Below the pieces are notes generated by a model, which had not been told where the DNA came from, made no database searches, and saw only the letters and a program-made list of their open reading frames with translations. 64,000 bases of DNA from Rickettsia bellii RML369-C (GTDB lineage Bacteria > Pseudomonadota > Alphaproteobacteria > Rickettsiales > Rickettsiaceae): NCBI RefSeq assembly GCF_000012385.1, contig NC_007940.1:930001-994000 (forward strand). Direction: 5' to 3'. Of this stretch, positions 1-10,119 are shown in pieces (position 1 is the first letter of the stretch; every line of letters starts with the position of its first letter). A program made the translations under genes and the position numbers.

Positions 1-155
1 TTACTGCAATAGCAACAGTTAATTGTGTTTTAGGTACTGTAGAAATTTCACCGCAAGAATTTAATCTAAGCTTTATAGAATCAATAGCACAACAAAACGA
101 TTATACAGATTTTGCGGTTAGTTTTTTAGGCTTATGCGATGCTTTTACTAAATAA
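1..155 (+). CDS. 3' end of an unidentified gene (partial)
   Basis: An open frame enters from the left edge and ends at TAA 153-155, giving about 50 residues that finish in LGLCDAFTK. The next gene starts 13 bases later, so the two may be co-transcribed. I do not recognise the family from this fragment. There is no visible lipobox, membrane segment or repeat. It could be the end of a helical hypothetical protein, but the start lies outside the window. Confidence 0.5.
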   Translation, partial: TAIATVNCVLGTVEISPQEFNLSFIESIAQQNDYTDFAVSFLGLCDAFTK

Positions 156-168
156 GAAAAACTAATTT

Positions 169-1215
169 ATGAAAAAAAAATACTATATAGACAGCTCTGA
201 TGAAGAAAAAGAAAATCAGATAATAAATAAAATTATCTCTATAAATTATAACAATTATTTATTTAATAATATAATAAATATTAAAAATATTCATAATGCT
301 GATGAATTTAAAGCCAAACTAGGATTAATATTACATAACTTAGCTGATAGATTCTTTAGGAGTTCTATAATAAATAATGCTTATCAAAAAATTAAAGAAA
401 GAAAATTAAGTTTAAAAGATACAAATCGTAATAAACTATTAGATAATATCAAGTTGTCATTTAATATTAAACTGGATCAATTATTTATTAATAATAAGGA
501 AAATCCTATTACAGATGAAGACTATATTCAATTATTTAATTTTTTATTTGATAAACATGTTAACTTACCAAATGTCTTTATTACTAAAAACGAAATTACA
601 AATAATAAAATTAAAAGTTCTCTAATTGAAGAAATACAAAAAAACAGAGAAATTAATTTAAAGCTTTTATTTCAAAATAATTTAAATATTGAAATAAAAT
701 CAAATAATTCTGCAAAAATTCTAGCTTGTTCAAAAGTTACTAATCGAAATAATAAAAATAAAATAAAATATTTGACGATAAAGGAAGCTAAAAACCACAG
801 CTCTTCTACTTCTTATGAACTATCAAATTCAGAACTACCTGCTTTTACTGATAGCCACGTAATACATTATGAAACCGGCAATGTACAAACTGAGATATTC
901 GGATTTGGAACTTATAAAGATATTTTTCAAAGAATGTTACGTAACGAAGCACATAGAGAAAATATAGTAGAACGTATTTTTGAATTAGTTCAGAACAAAA
1001 AAATTGCTAATACAGAAAAACTTTCTCAAGAATTAAATAATTTTGCGGAACAGTTAACTCATCTATTGTTTATAGTCGAAATGCAAAGGAATAATGCTAC
1101 TTTATTTACTGCTCCTATGTTTCTTGAGCTTATTATCAAAGATACTAAATATTTAAAAGAAGAAATTTTTTTCCATTATCAATTCAAACTGCAATTTCAA
1201 AATCTAGAGGAATAG
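169..1215 (+). CDS. Hypothetical protein, N-terminal part of a frameshifted gene
   Basis: This is a 348-residue, Lys/Asn/Ile-rich, mainly helical-looking protein with no domain I recognise. Its last dozen or so residues look artefactual. At a run of seven T (1166-1172) the frame can be corrected by one base to read EEIFFPLSIQTAISKSRG and onward without a stop into the gene starting at 1254. I therefore read 169-2072 as one gene of about 634 residues broken by a single-base loss. No signal peptide or membrane helix is visible. Function is unknown; it looks Rickettsia-specific, which is inference. Confidence 0.6.
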   Translation: MKKKYYIDSSDEEKENQIINKIISINYNNYLFNNIINIKNIHNADEFKAKLGLILHNLADRFFRSSIINNAYQKIKERKLSLKDTNRNKLLDNIKLSFNIKLDQLFINNKENPITDEDYIQLFNFLFDKHVNLPNVFITKNEITNNKIKSSLIEEIQKNREINLKLLFQNNLNIEIKSNNSAKILACSKVTNRNNKNKIKYLTIKEAKNHSSSTSYELSNSELPAFTDSHVIHYETGNVQTEIFGFGTYKDIFQRMLRNEAHRENIVERIFELVQNKKIANTEKLSQELNNFAEQLTHLLFIVEMQRNNATLFTAPMFLELIIKDTKYLKEEIFFHYQFKLQFQNLEE

Positions 1216-1253
1216 TTAATAATAATTGTTTTGAGTTACCTAATACTCATTTT

Positions 1254-2072
1254 ATGGATTATGATATAAATAATATTAAAGAAGATTTTTTGTTACTTAG
1301 AAATGAAGGTCATATATTAGTTGAATGGTTTAGCAAATTTGTAAATATTAAATTAGAACATATTAATCAATTATTTAATATAATAACTTCTGTACAAGCA
1401 ACTAAAATTAAGATAAACGAAAACATTAATTTAATAAATTTAAAAGAATTACAAGATTTCGTTAAATTAGTTAATAGCACAAATTTTTCCAATGGCTTAG
1501 TTAAATCATTAGAAGAAAATTTATATAATTTAATTCCTCATTTTGGCAGTCGACCAGAACAATATTTATTATTATTTAAAGAAGCCCTATTAAAAAAAAC
1601 CATATTTTCAAAGAAAGTTAAGGATTTGATAGAAAATACATTTTTTGAATTCCAAAAAATATTACCTAAGCTTGATTCTTTTTTGGTTAAAGTCCAAGCA
1701 GATTTAAAAAAGGATATCAAGAAAATTATCCCTGAGATTTTACAAATTTTATGTGCGAAGATAAAAGAATGGTACAATATTGATGCACCTGAATATATCA
1801 CAAGTGTAAAAACAGTAGAAGAGTTTAAAAATAAAGAAGTATTAAAAGATATTACAGCCAAAATAAATAACTCTAATTCTATATTTTCTCAATCCGGAGA
1901 TAAATTAAAATTTTCAATACCTCCTATTAAGAGAAAAATAGTTAGTACTGAAAATATTAATAACAAACTTTTAAAAACTCATAATGAAGAAACTTATGAT
2001 TCAAGTTTAGATGATGCAATAAAAGAATATTATAAAATAATGGGGGAAGATAGCAGCTCTATATCCTTGTAA
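1254..2072 (+). CDS. Hypothetical protein, C-terminal part of the same frameshifted gene
   Basis: A 272-residue open frame that starts at an ATG with no convincing ribosome binding site. The same frame stays open upstream of that ATG through [16 protein letters not shown] back to the poly-T tract at 1166-1172. It is therefore probably the C-terminal half of the preceding gene and not an independent protein. The sequence is helical and rich in Lys, Asn, Ile and Leu, and its C-terminus is acidic and serine-rich (GEDSSSISL). I recognise no catalytic motif. Confidence 0.55.
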   Translation: MDYDINNIKEDFLLLRNEGHILVEWFSKFVNIKLEHINQLFNIITSVQATKIKINENINLINLKELQDFVKLVNSTNFSNGLVKSLEENLYNLIPHFGSRPEQYLLLFKEALLKKTIFSKKVKDLIENTFFEFQKILPKLDSFLVKVQADLKKDIKKIIPEILQILCAKIKEWYNIDAPEYITSVKTVEEFKNKEVLKDITAKINNSNSIFSQSGDKLKFSIPPIKRKIVSTENINNKLLKTHNEETYDSSLDDAIKEYYKIMGEDSSSISL

Positions 2073-2637
2073 AACTACTATTAATATTATAATTTTTTTC
2101 TGGTCCTAGGATGTGGTAATTAAGAGTAAAGGAGTTGGGATCTAAAAATATATAGGTAGCATTATAGTGGTCTTTACCGCATAAATGCCTACCTGTAGCT
2201 GTTATACTTTTCTGCTTTGAAGAATTGGCTCTGCAAAACTTCGAGGAACTCACATGCTCACCTATTAAGTATAGGCTGTGCGTACTCGACCCTTGCTTTA
2301 CATTCCAATTATCCAAATCATTCGAGTATATATTATTGATGAAATCTAACTGATAAAACAAGCTGTTTTCTGGAGTAGTAAAATATTTGGTGATATTATT
2401 ATTTTCCAGAATATATTTATATTCTTTTACTGCAAATATTTGATTATCACAGCCATAATAATTAAAAATTAGCTCTTCCTTATATAGTAATTCGTTAGGA
2501 TTAATTTCTAAAAAATACGCACACCCTTCCCCATAACCACAATTCTCTATGGTTCTTTTAATATCGTACTTCCCAGAGAGTTTTGAAAAGATTTTTTTTA
2601 TAGAGGTACTGCTAATAGTGGTTTTTTGGGGGATTAA
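2059..2637 (-). pseudogene. Remnant of an unidentified gene, 5' end lost
   Basis: The frame is open for about 192 codons from just inside a stop at 2638-2640 to the stop at 2059-2061, but it has no in-frame ATG. Only a TTG at 2361 could start a shorter 100-residue product. Its upstream end lies about 10 bases from a large palindromic repeat (2649-2770), so the original 5' end was probably lost at the repeat. Visible features are several cysteines ([24 protein letters not shown]) and no membrane segment. The 3' end overlaps the end of the convergent gene by 14 bases. Function unknown. Confidence 0.35.
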
Positions 2638-2648
2638 TTAGACGAATT

Positions 2649-2770
2649 ATATGTCATTCCTGCGGAAGCGGGAATCCAGCATAAAGCGAGATAATATCGA
2701 GCTTTTAACTCCAAAAATTTACTATATTTATGCTTTTTTCTGGATTCCCGCTTCCGCGGGAATGACATAT
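2649..2770. repeat. Dispersed palindromic element
   Basis: The arms begin ATATGTCATTCC and end GGAATGACATAT. The inner arm carries GCGGGAATCCAG, matched by CTGGATTCCCGC on the other side. The middle contains the AAAGCGAGATAATATCGAGC segment also seen in several other copies. It lies between dnaA and the truncated gene at 2059-2637. As RNA, the arms would form a long hairpin. Confidence 0.85.
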
Positions 2771-2807
2771 GGACTATACAACAACGCTTGTCACAATAAC
2801 GCACAGG

Positions 2808-4199
2808 CTAATTCTGCAAGATTTTCATCATTAGGTTAATCTCTTCGCGTAATTCTAAGTCGCTTTCTAATAGCTCTTCTACTTTCTTGATGGCGTGCAT
2901 AACTGTTGTATGGTCTTTTTTACCGAATTTTTTACCTATATCGACTAGACTTTTAGGGGTGAGGATTTTACTTAAATACATAGCTATCTGACGCGGTCTT
3001 GCAATGGTACGCATTCTACGAGGTGAGGACATATCAGATAATTTAATATTGTAACGATTAGCTACTTTTTTCTGAATATCTTCAACTGTAATTATCCTTT
3101 CATTAGAACGGAGCAAATCTCTTAAAATATTTTGTGTATTTTCGAGTGTTATTTCTTTTGCAGTAAAGTTAGAGTGAGCAATAACCTTATTTAATGCTCC
3201 CTCAAGCTCTCTTACATTTGAAACAATCTTAGAAGCTAAAAAATCAATTACATCTTTTGGAACTTTAACGTTCATCTGCTCAATTTTAGACTCTAAAATA
3301 CCAAGACGTAACTCATAAGTAGTGCTATGAACATCTGCCACTAAACCCCACCCTAAACGGGATTTAATTCGGTCTTCAATATCATCTAAATCGGAAGGCG
3401 ATCTATCGCAAGAAATAACCATCTGACGGTTATTATCAATCAGCGTATTGAACGTATGGAAGAACTCTTCCTGCGTACTATCTTTACCACAAATAAACTG
3501 AATATCATCAATCATTAATACATCGACTGAGCGAAATTTCTCTTTAAAAGACATTACTTCTTTGTTACGCAAAGCTTTAACAAATTGGTACATAAATTTT
3601 TCTGCCGACATATATATAACCTTACGGCTTGGGTTATTTTGTTTTATATACCAACCAATTGCATGCATTAAATGTGTTTTACCAAGCCCTACCCCACCAT
3701 ATAGGAAGAGAGGGTTAGATTCGGAAACTGCACTTGATGACTCGGCTACTGCTCTTGCAACAGCATAAGCAAGCTCATTTGGAGCACCAACAACAAAATT
3801 ATCGAAAGTAAAACGTATATCAAACGTTGAGAAAATATTTTCTGAATTAAGCTCACTACTACCAATATCGGCAAAAGTTTTAGTAGGCAACTCAAGAGTT
3901 GCTTGATTAGATGCCGGCAATTCTTTAGTAATTATTTCTACTGTTTTAATAGCATTATTATAATGCTGAAATAATTGCAATATAACGACAGAATATTTAG
4001 ATTTTATCCAATCTCTAATAAAATTGGTAGGAGCACAAAGAATAACAGTATTTAGTGAAGATTCTATAAAATTGACCTTACTAAACCAGCTATTATATAA
4101 AGCCTCACCGTAATAGTTATAAAGGTCTTGGGTTACGTTACTCCAGACATTTACACTATTATCATTTTGATTTGTTAAAATTATTTGATTAGTATTCAC
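2808..4199 (-). CDS. dnaA: Chromosomal replication initiator protein DnaA
   Basis: DnaA binds DnaA boxes and melts the replication origin in an ATP-dependent way. The 463-residue protein has the family layout: N-terminal domain I (about 1-90), a short linker, an AAA+ domain with Walker [10 protein letters not shown] near residue 168 and Walker B MIDDIQF, and a C-terminal helix-turn-helix ending in the signature [14 protein letters not shown]. Length is normal. The start is GTG at 4199; no upstream ATG fits, because the disrupted rhodanese gene ends at 4200. I saw no obvious cluster of DnaA boxes beside the gene, so there is no reason to place the origin here. Confidence 0.97.
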   Translation of the reverse strand: MNTNQIILTNQNDNSVNVWSNVTQDLYNYYGEALYNSWFSKVNFIESSLNTVILCAPTNFIRDWIKSKYSVVILQLFQHYNNAIKTVEIITKELPASNQATLELPTKTFADIGSSELNSENIFSTFDIRFTFDNFVVGAPNELAYAVARAVAESSSAVSESNPLFLYGGVGLGKTHLMHAIGWYIKQNNPSRKVIYMSAEKFMYQFVKALRNKEVMSFKEKFRSVDVLMIDDIQFICGKDSTQEEFFHTFNTLIDNNRQMVISCDRSPSDLDDIEDRIKSRLGWGLVADVHSTTYELRLGILESKIEQMNVKVPKDVIDFLASKIVSNVRELEGALNKVIAHSNFTAKEITLENTQNILRDLLRSNERIITVEDIQKKVANRYNIKLSDMSSPRRMRTIARPRQIAMYLSKILTPKSLVDIGKKFGKKDHTTVMHAIKKVEELLESDLELREEINLMMKILQN

Positions 4200-4588
4200 T
4201 TAAAACTGCCACGGTAAGTTACTTTGTTTCCAGCCTTTATTTTGAAGATTTCCCTCGAAACCATCAATAATATTATAACAATTTTTATAGCCTATATTAG
4301 CCATAAAATTTGCTGCCATTAATGATCTATGCCCTGATCTACATAAAAAAATATAATGTTAGACATTTTATCATCAATAATAGATAAAAATCTATCTTCA
4401 AAATCTTTATTCAGCTCCATAAAAGGTGATAGCTGCCAACTTAAAAAGATTACATTATTTTTATTACTTAAACTCGGAACACCCACATTTTTCCATTCTT
4501 CTTCTGTTCTAACATCAACAAGAAAAGTATTATTATTCGAAACCAGCATATTATAAGCTTCTTTAGAACAGATATTTTGAACTAACAT
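4200..4588 (-). pseudogene. Rhodanese-like sulfurtransferase, frameshifted at the active site
   Basis: The first 80 or so residues read as a rhodanese domain (TFLVDVRTEEEW, then VIFLSWQLSPFMEL). At a run of seven T (read on the minus strand near 4345) the frame slips and ends after a few residues at 4319. Adding one T gives FLCRSGHRSLMAANFM, the canonical Cys-containing active-site loop, and then GFEGNLQNKGWKQSNLPWQF up to a TAA directly against the dnaA start. The intact gene would encode about 129 residues. As sequenced, the product lacks the catalytic cysteine. Transcript slippage or a sequencing error are alternatives to true decay. Confidence 0.8.
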
Positions 4589-4774
4589 ATTTTGCCTATT
4601 ACTTATATTGCTGTTATATATAATAAAATGTTTAAACTATTGGATTTTATTCATGCGAAGATGAATTTGTTAGATAGTATAGCTTTCGCAAAACCTTAAA
4701 TATTTTTAAAATATTCTTGGTCTCTGATAGTTTTAATAATATTATCATAAAAAAATTTTGCAAGATTTTATAAC

Positions 4775-5038
4775 ATGAATAAATTAAATAAAAACTCTTT
4801 ACAAAAGAAACTTTTTTATCGTAGTAAAAATCGTGGTTGCAAAGAAATGGATTATATATTAGGCAATTTTGCTAGTCTTTATCTACCTTTCATGGCGGAA
4901 GAAAAACTTTTAAGCTATGCTTTAATACTTGATCAAAATGACAATGACCTTTATAATTGGATTACTAATAAATCTTCCGTTCCTTCTAATTTAGATGCCG
5001 AAATAATGGAGCAATTACGCAAAATAATAAAAATATAA
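4775..5038 (+). CDS. sdhE: Succinate dehydrogenase assembly factor SdhE (YgfY family)
   Basis: This is an 87-residue helical protein with the family motif RGCKEMD near residues 19-25, corresponding to the RGxxE motif needed for FAD attachment to the flavoprotein subunit of succinate dehydrogenase. It would act in the cytoplasm on SdhA before membrane assembly. It ends 13 bases before mfd. From memory this gene pair is common in alphaproteobacteria. Length fits the family. Confidence 0.85.
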   Translation: MNKLNKNSLQKKLFYRSKNRGCKEMDYILGNFASLYLPFMAEEKLLSYALILDQNDNDLYNWITNKSSVPSNLDAEIMEQLRKIIKI

Positions 5039-5051
5039 TTTCCCATCATAC

Positions 5052-8000
5052 ATGTTACAACAAAAATTTCCACAAGCTGCTAAATCTTTCTTCACAATTG
5101 ATAGCTTTATAAAGAATTCTAAGCAAGATTTTGTCTTAGTTACAAGCAATGAAGAAGAGGCGTTGCAATTATACAAGCAGGCTTTATTTTTTTTACCGAG
5201 CGAAAATATATATTATTTTCCGAGCTATGATACAATTCCTTATGACCATACGTCACCAAATTGCAATATTTTATCTAAGCGAGCCGAAACATTAAGTAAA
5301 CTTACGACCAATAAAGGAAATAAATTAGTCATTACTCACGCAACGAATTTATTGAATAAATTACCACCTAAGGATTTCTTTGCTAAATATTATCTAAAAC
5401 TATTTCCTAAAATGAAACTAAGTGCGAACGAGCTTAGTAAGTTTTTGGTAGAGAATAGCTTTACAAGAAATGCAAGCACTGTTGATGTTGGAGAATTTGC
5501 AGTAAGAGGCGAGATTGTTGACTTAATATTACCTGAATCTAAAGGCTATAGAATTAATTTTAGCTGGGATTATGTCGAGTCTATCAAACAGTTTGATATT
5601 GATACGCAAATCTCAACCAGATCTTGTAATGAGCTAATTATTAGTCCAGCAAATGAGATAGTTTTAAATCCTGAAACAATCAGTAATTTTAAAGATAATT
5701 ACCTGCGTAATTTTGGAGTTAATCATACCGATAATCCTTTATATGAAGCAATAACCGGCGGAAGAAAGTTCTCAGGTTATGAGCAATTACTACCTTTATT
5801 TTATGATAGCTATTCGGGTCTAACAGACTACCTTAATAATCCGGTCATTATCTTTGATAATCTAACAAAACAAGCTATTTTAGAATTCGAGCATAGCTAT
5901 AACGATTTTTACAAAGCAAGGCTAGATGCCAATAAACTTAAATTTAACAGCTTTTACCCTACTCTTTCACCATCCCAGCTATATTTTACTTCTCTTGAAG
6001 CTATAGAATTACTTGAGCAGGAAAATAATATCCTAATTAGCTATGAAAATTCTGAGCAGGCTAGCATAGTTGAAAATATAGCAGCTGCCAGCTTTGTAGA
6101 AAAGAAAACTATTTTTGATAAGCTGTTTGAAGTTATCAAAGCTAATTCTCGTAAGAAAATTATTATAGGCTCAAGTGTTTTAAGTAGCTTTGAAAGAGTT
6201 AAAAGTATAATCGAAAACTATGAATATAGTTATAATGAAATAGAATATTTAGAAGAGGCTAAAACAAATACTATCAATATTGCTATATTACCTTTAAATC
6301 AAAGCTTTTCTACTCCTGAATATTTATTTATTGCAGCTAGCGAACTGTTAGAAGAAAAAGTTACCCCTACAAATACTAACAAGAAACTTAAGAATATTTT
6401 ACTTGAGCTTGATCATTTAGCCGAGGGAGAGCTAATAGTCCATAAGGATCATGGTATAGGGCAGTTCTTAAAGCTTGAGGCTTTAGAGATTAAAGGCAAG
6501 CTTCACGATTTCTTAAAGATTCTCTACGCCGGTAATGATAAGCTATATATACCAGTTGAAAATATTGAGGTAATAAAGAAATATGGCAGTGATGTAGCAC
6601 AGCTTGATAAGCTAGGCAGCGTCTCATGGCAAAAAAATAAAGCTAAACTTAAAAACCGTATTAAGGAAATTGCCTTGCATTTAATGCAAATAGCTGCCAA
6701 AAGAAAGCTTAATACCACTGCTGCTATTGAATTTGACCTTGAAGAATATGATAAATTTTGTGCTAAATTTCCTTTTACTGAGACTGAAGATCAATTAAAC
6801 GCAATAAATGATATTAGAGAAGATTTAAGCAATGGCATGTTAATGGATAGGCTAATATGTGGGGATGTTGGCTTTGGTAAAACTGAAGTAGCAATGCGTG
6901 CTGCCTTTATGGTTGCTAAATCCCTAAACGAAAATTCACCACAAGTGGCGGTTGTCGTACCAACTACTATCCTGTGCAGTCAGCATTTTGCAAGATTTAC
7001 GGAAAGGTTTAAAGATTCTGACTTAAATATCAAACAATTATCTAGCGTTGTTAGCTCCAAAGAAGCAAAAATTGTTAGATCGGAACTTGAAAGCGGCAAG
7101 ATAAATATAATAATAGGTACGCATTCTTTACTGCATAAAGTGACTAAGTTTTGTAACCTTAAACTATTAATTATAGATGAAGAACAACATTTCGGAGTTG
7201 GTCAAAAGGAATTCCTTAAATCGCTAAAATCTTCTACCCACGTGCTTGCAATGTCTGCGACTCCAATACCTCGCACCTTACAAATGTCGATGACCGGCTT
7301 AAAAGAGCTAAGCATTATCGCAACACCTCCACTAAACAGGCTGGAAGTCCGCACCTCTGTTATGCCGTTTGATCCTGTTATTATCAGGGATGCATTACTG
7401 CATGAGCATTTTAGGGGCGGTAAAAGCTTTTTTGTCGTTCCAAGAATTAACGATATAGAGGATATCGAAAAGCAGTTAAAGCAAATCGTCCCTGAATTAA
7501 GCTATAAAGTCGCACATGGTAAAATGTCGCCGAATAAAATTGACGAGATCATGAGTGAATTTTATGCCGGCAAATTCGATATATTAATCTCAACAACTAT
7601 AATAGAGTCAGGAATTGATATACAAGACGCTAATACTATGATTATCCATAAAGCCGATATGCTGGGCTTGAGTCAGCTATATCAATTACGTGGAAGAATC
7701 GGACGTGGTAAGATGCGAGGTTATGCCTACTTAACACTGCCAAGTCATAAAAAAATGACGCCACATAGCTTAAGACGTTTAGAGATAATCCAGAATAGCT
7801 GTGCTCTCGGTTCAGGCTTTACTATCGCAAGCCATGATATGGATTTACGGGGTTTCGGTAATTTAATAGGTGAAGAGCAATCAGGGCAAATTAGAGAAGT
7901 CGGAACAGAGCTTTATCAAGAAATGCTGGAAGAACAGATAGCTATTTTTAAAGATGAGCCGATAAGCGGCGAGCAGCCTTTCATCCCGACTATTAATTTA

Positions 8001-8414
8001 GGTTTATCGGTCTTTATTCCTGATAATTATGTATCAGATTCAGTTCTAAAGCTTGGTTTATATAGAAGAATAGGTAATCTAAACGATGATCTGGAAGTAG
8101 AAAAATTTAAAGACGAAATGATAGATAGATTTGGCAGCTTGCCAACTGAATTTAATAATTTACTTGATATTGTCAAAATAAAACTATTATGCTTTAAATT
8201 GAACATTGAAAATCTAGATTCAGGCGATAACGGTTTTGTAATTAAATTTTATAAAAACGCTGATATGGCTGATAAGATTCTAAAATTTGTCAGTACCTAT
8301 ACTGCTAACGCAAAAATTAAACCTGATAATAAATTAGTGTTTATCAAGAAGTTAGTAGGTAAGACTATAATTACTGAGGCGAATCAGCTATTATGGAATT
8401 TATCGGAAATTTAA
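5052..8414 (+). CDS. mfd: Transcription-repair coupling factor Mfd
   Basis: Mfd removes RNA polymerase stalled at DNA lesions and recruits the UvrA/B repair machinery. The 1120-residue protein shows the UvrB-like N-terminal region, an RNA polymerase interaction domain starting around [13 protein letters not shown], and a RecG-like translocase with Walker [10 protein letters not shown], the DEEQ box ([12 protein letters not shown]), [11 protein letters not shown] and QLRGRIGRG. The C-terminal TRCF domain follows. Length is close to typical Mfd. It lies directly behind sdhE. A short perfect palindrome follows about 50 bases after the stop. Confidence 0.97.
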   Translation: MLQQKFPQAAKSFFTIDSFIKNSKQDFVLVTSNEEEALQLYKQALFFLPSENIYYFPSYDTIPYDHTSPNCNILSKRAETLSKLTTNKGNKLVITHATNLLNKLPPKDFFAKYYLKLFPKMKLSANELSKFLVENSFTRNASTVDVGEFAVRGEIVDLILPESKGYRINFSWDYVESIKQFDIDTQISTRSCNELIISPANEIVLNPETISNFKDNYLRNFGVNHTDNPLYEAITGGRKFSGYEQLLPLFYDSYSGLTDYLNNPVIIFDNLTKQAILEFEHSYNDFYKARLDANKLKFNSFYPTLSPSQLYFTSLEAIELLEQENNILISYENSEQASIVENIAAASFVEKKTIFDKLFEVIKANSRKKIIIGSSVLSSFERVKSIIENYEYSYNEIEYLEEAKTNTINIAILPLNQSFSTPEYLFIAASELLEEKVTPTNTNKKLKNILLELDHLAEGELIVHKDHGIGQFLKLEALEIKGKLHDFLKILYAGNDKLYIPVENIEVIKKYGSDVAQLDKLGSVSWQKNKAKLKNRIKEIALHLMQIAAKRKLNTTAAIEFDLEEYDKFCAKFPFTETEDQLNAINDIREDLSNGMLMDRLICGDVGFGKTEVAMRAAFMVAKSLNENSPQVAVVVPTTILCSQHFARFTERFKDSDLNIKQLSSVVSSKEAKIVRSELESGKINIIIGTHSLLHKVTKFCNLKLLIIDEEQHFGVGQKEFLKSLKSSTHVLAMSATPIPRTLQMSMTGLKELSIIATPPLNRLEVRTSVMPFDPVIIRDALLHEHFRGGKSFFVVPRINDIEDIEKQLKQIVPELSYKVAHGKMSPNKIDEIMSEFYAGKFDILISTTIIESGIDIQDANTMIIHKADMLGLSQLYQLRGRIGRGKMRGYAYLTLPSHKKMTPHSLRRLEIIQNSCALGSGFTIASHDMDLRGFGNLIGEEQSGQIREVGTELYQEMLEEQIAIFKDEPISGEQPFIPTINLGLSVFIPDNYVSDSVLKLGLYRRIGNLNDDLEVEKFKDEMIDRFGSLPTEFNNLLDIVKIKLLCFKLNIENLDSGDNGFVIKFYKNADMADKILKFVSTYTANAKIKPDNKLVFIKKLVGKTIITEANQLLWNLSEI

Positions 8415-8466
8415 GCGTCATTGCGGGGAGCAAATGGCTATGTTGCATGGCTCAGAAAATGCTTTA

Positions 8467-8501
8467 GATGTCATCCCGTGGCTTGTCCACGGGATGACAT
8501 C
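8467..8501. repeat. Short perfect palindrome between mfd and murE
   Basis: The arms are GATGTCATCCCGTGG and CCACGGGATGACATC around the five-base loop CTTGT. This is the short core form of the dispersed palindromic family. It would form a strong RNA hairpin between mfd and murE. No T-run follows, so it is not a classical terminator. Confidence 0.85.
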
Positions 8502-8536
8502 TATACGGAAACAACATCATAATTATAATTTAACAT

Positions 8537-9961
8537 ATGACCCCTACCTTAAAACAATTATTTGAAAAACATAACGTAAAAGGTTTATCGAATAATTCTA
8601 AAACTATTAAGGCAAACGATGCCTTTTTTGCTATTAAAAATGGGAATGATTTTATTGCAGATGCTTTAGAGAAAGGAGCAGCATTAGTTATTACTGATGA
8701 TAAAAAAAACACTACAAATAAAGTAATCTTTGTGGAAGACATCAAAGAAACTTTACATGAAGCTATAGAACTCTTTTACCCTAAAAAACCTAAAACTATG
8801 ATAGCCGTAACTGGGACTAACGGCAAAAGCTCAGTAGTATCATACATAGCTCAAATATATTCGTTAATTGGACAAAAAGCAGCATCAATAGGCACAATAG
8901 GCGTAGAAGTTTTTGGCATCGATAATTTTAATGAGTCCATAGGCGGATTAACTACAACTGACTATTTAAGTTTTAGAAAAATTGCTCATAAACTAGCTAA
9001 AAATGGGATAGATTATTTAGCATTTGAAGCTTCAAGCCACGGCTTAGATCAACAAAGGCTTGGCGATTTAAAAGTAAATGTTGCATGTTTCACTAGCTTT
9101 AGCCAAGATCACCTTGACTATCATCACACAAAAGAAAATTATTTGCTTGCTAAATTAAAGTTATTTACCGATCATTTAGCAAAAGATGGCATTGCAATAT
9201 TAAATTCTGATATAGAAGAAATAAAGTTTATTAAAGATTATTTGGATAAGCATAAGATAAAATATTTATGCGTTGGAGCAAACGGTAATTGTAAAATAAC
9301 TAAAACTAACAGTTCTTTAAAAGGACAAAATATTAATTTTATCTTTGATAATAAAAATTATGATTTTGATACCCCAATAATAGGTAGCTTTCAGGCTAGT
9401 AATTTATTAATAGCCGGACCTAGTGTTTATTATACCAGTTTTGATTTTAGTAAAGTTATAAATGCTTTAACTAAAGTTAAAGCCGTAAAAGGACGAATGG
9501 AACGAGTGAACAGAACTAATATATTCATTGATTATGCCCATACTCCCGACGCTCTTGAAAAAGCTTTAACTGAGCTAAAAAATATTAAAGCTAAGGGTGG
9601 TAAATTAAGCATAATTTTTGGCTGTGGCGGTAATCGTGATACTACCAAAAGAAAACTTATGGGAAAAATAGCAGCCTCAATAGCAGATAATGTTATTGTG
9701 ACGGACGATAACCCACGCCATGAAGACCCAAAAGCTATCAGGCAAGAAATTATTAGCGGGATAGTAACAACAAACTATATAGAAATAGCTGACAGAAAAG
9801 AAGCTATTAAATACGGGATAAATAATTTAAAGAAAGACGATATTTTACTAATCGCCGGCAAAGGACATGAAAATTATCAAATTATAGGTGATGAGAAGAT
9901 AAGGTTTGATGACGCCGAGGTGGCATCTATGTCATTCTTAGCAACGGCGGGAATCCAGTAA
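8537..9961 (+). CDS. murE: UDP-MurNAc-L-Ala-D-Glu:meso-diaminopimelate ligase MurE
   Basis: MurE adds meso-diaminopimelate to the peptidoglycan precursor in the cytoplasm. The 474-residue protein has the Mur ligase ATP loop [11 protein letters not shown], the central motif FEASSHGLDQQRL and the meso-DAP specificity motif DDNPRHEDP near residue 395. It is the first gene of a murE-murF-mraY run. The last ten residues (MSFLATAGIQ) and the stop are encoded by the left arm of a palindromic repeat that begins at 9929, so the natural C-terminus has been replaced or extended. The catalytic regions are untouched, so activity is likely kept. Confidence 0.96.
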   Translation: MTPTLKQLFEKHNVKGLSNNSKTIKANDAFFAIKNGNDFIADALEKGAALVITDDKKNTTNKVIFVEDIKETLHEAIELFYPKKPKTMIAVTGTNGKSSVVSYIAQIYSLIGQKAASIGTIGVEVFGIDNFNESIGGLTTTDYLSFRKIAHKLAKNGIDYLAFEASSHGLDQQRLGDLKVNVACFTSFSQDHLDYHHTKENYLLAKLKLFTDHLAKDGIAILNSDIEEIKFIKDYLDKHKIKYLCVGANGNCKITKTNSSLKGQNINFIFDNKNYDFDTPIIGSFQASNLLIAGPSVYYTSFDFSKVINALTKVKAVKGRMERVNRTNIFIDYAHTPDALEKALTELKNIKAKGGKLSIIFGCGGNRDTTKRKLMGKIAASIADNVIVTDDNPRHEDPKAIRQEIISGIVTTNYIEIADRKEAIKYGINNLKKDDILLIAGKGHENYQIIGDEKIRFDDAEVASMSFLATAGIQ

Positions 9962-10084
9962 AAAGTCTGTCATACTGCGGCTTGACCGCAGTATCTCAGG
10001 ACACAATCTGTGATACAAGATCCCGTGATCAAGTCACGGGATGACAGCTAAAAATCTGGATTCCCGCCTACGCGGGAATGACAT
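9929..10084. repeat. Nested palindromic element overlapping the murE 3' end
   Basis: The outer arms are ATGTCATTC...GGCGGGAATCCAG and CTGGATTCCCGCC...GGAATGACAT. Inside lies a second palindromic unit (9967-10047) bounded by CTGTCATAC and GGGATGACAG. Similar composite units occur at 21533-21689 and 48674-48834. The left arm encodes the end of MurE. The element lies 35 bases before murF, so read-through transcription would cross a long hairpin. Confidence 0.85.
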
Positions 10085-10119
10085 AGTAATACAATTAAAA
10101 CGCACAACAACAAAAACAC

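Noticed and set aside
2651..2839. A 62-codon frame across a palindrome
   Set aside because: Its codons are the repeat arms themselves (SFLRKRESS type) and it has no family character.
2808..4774. A replication origin beside dnaA
   Set aside because: I saw no cluster of DnaA boxes or AT-rich unwinding repeats near dnaA. In many Rickettsia the origin is not at dnaA.
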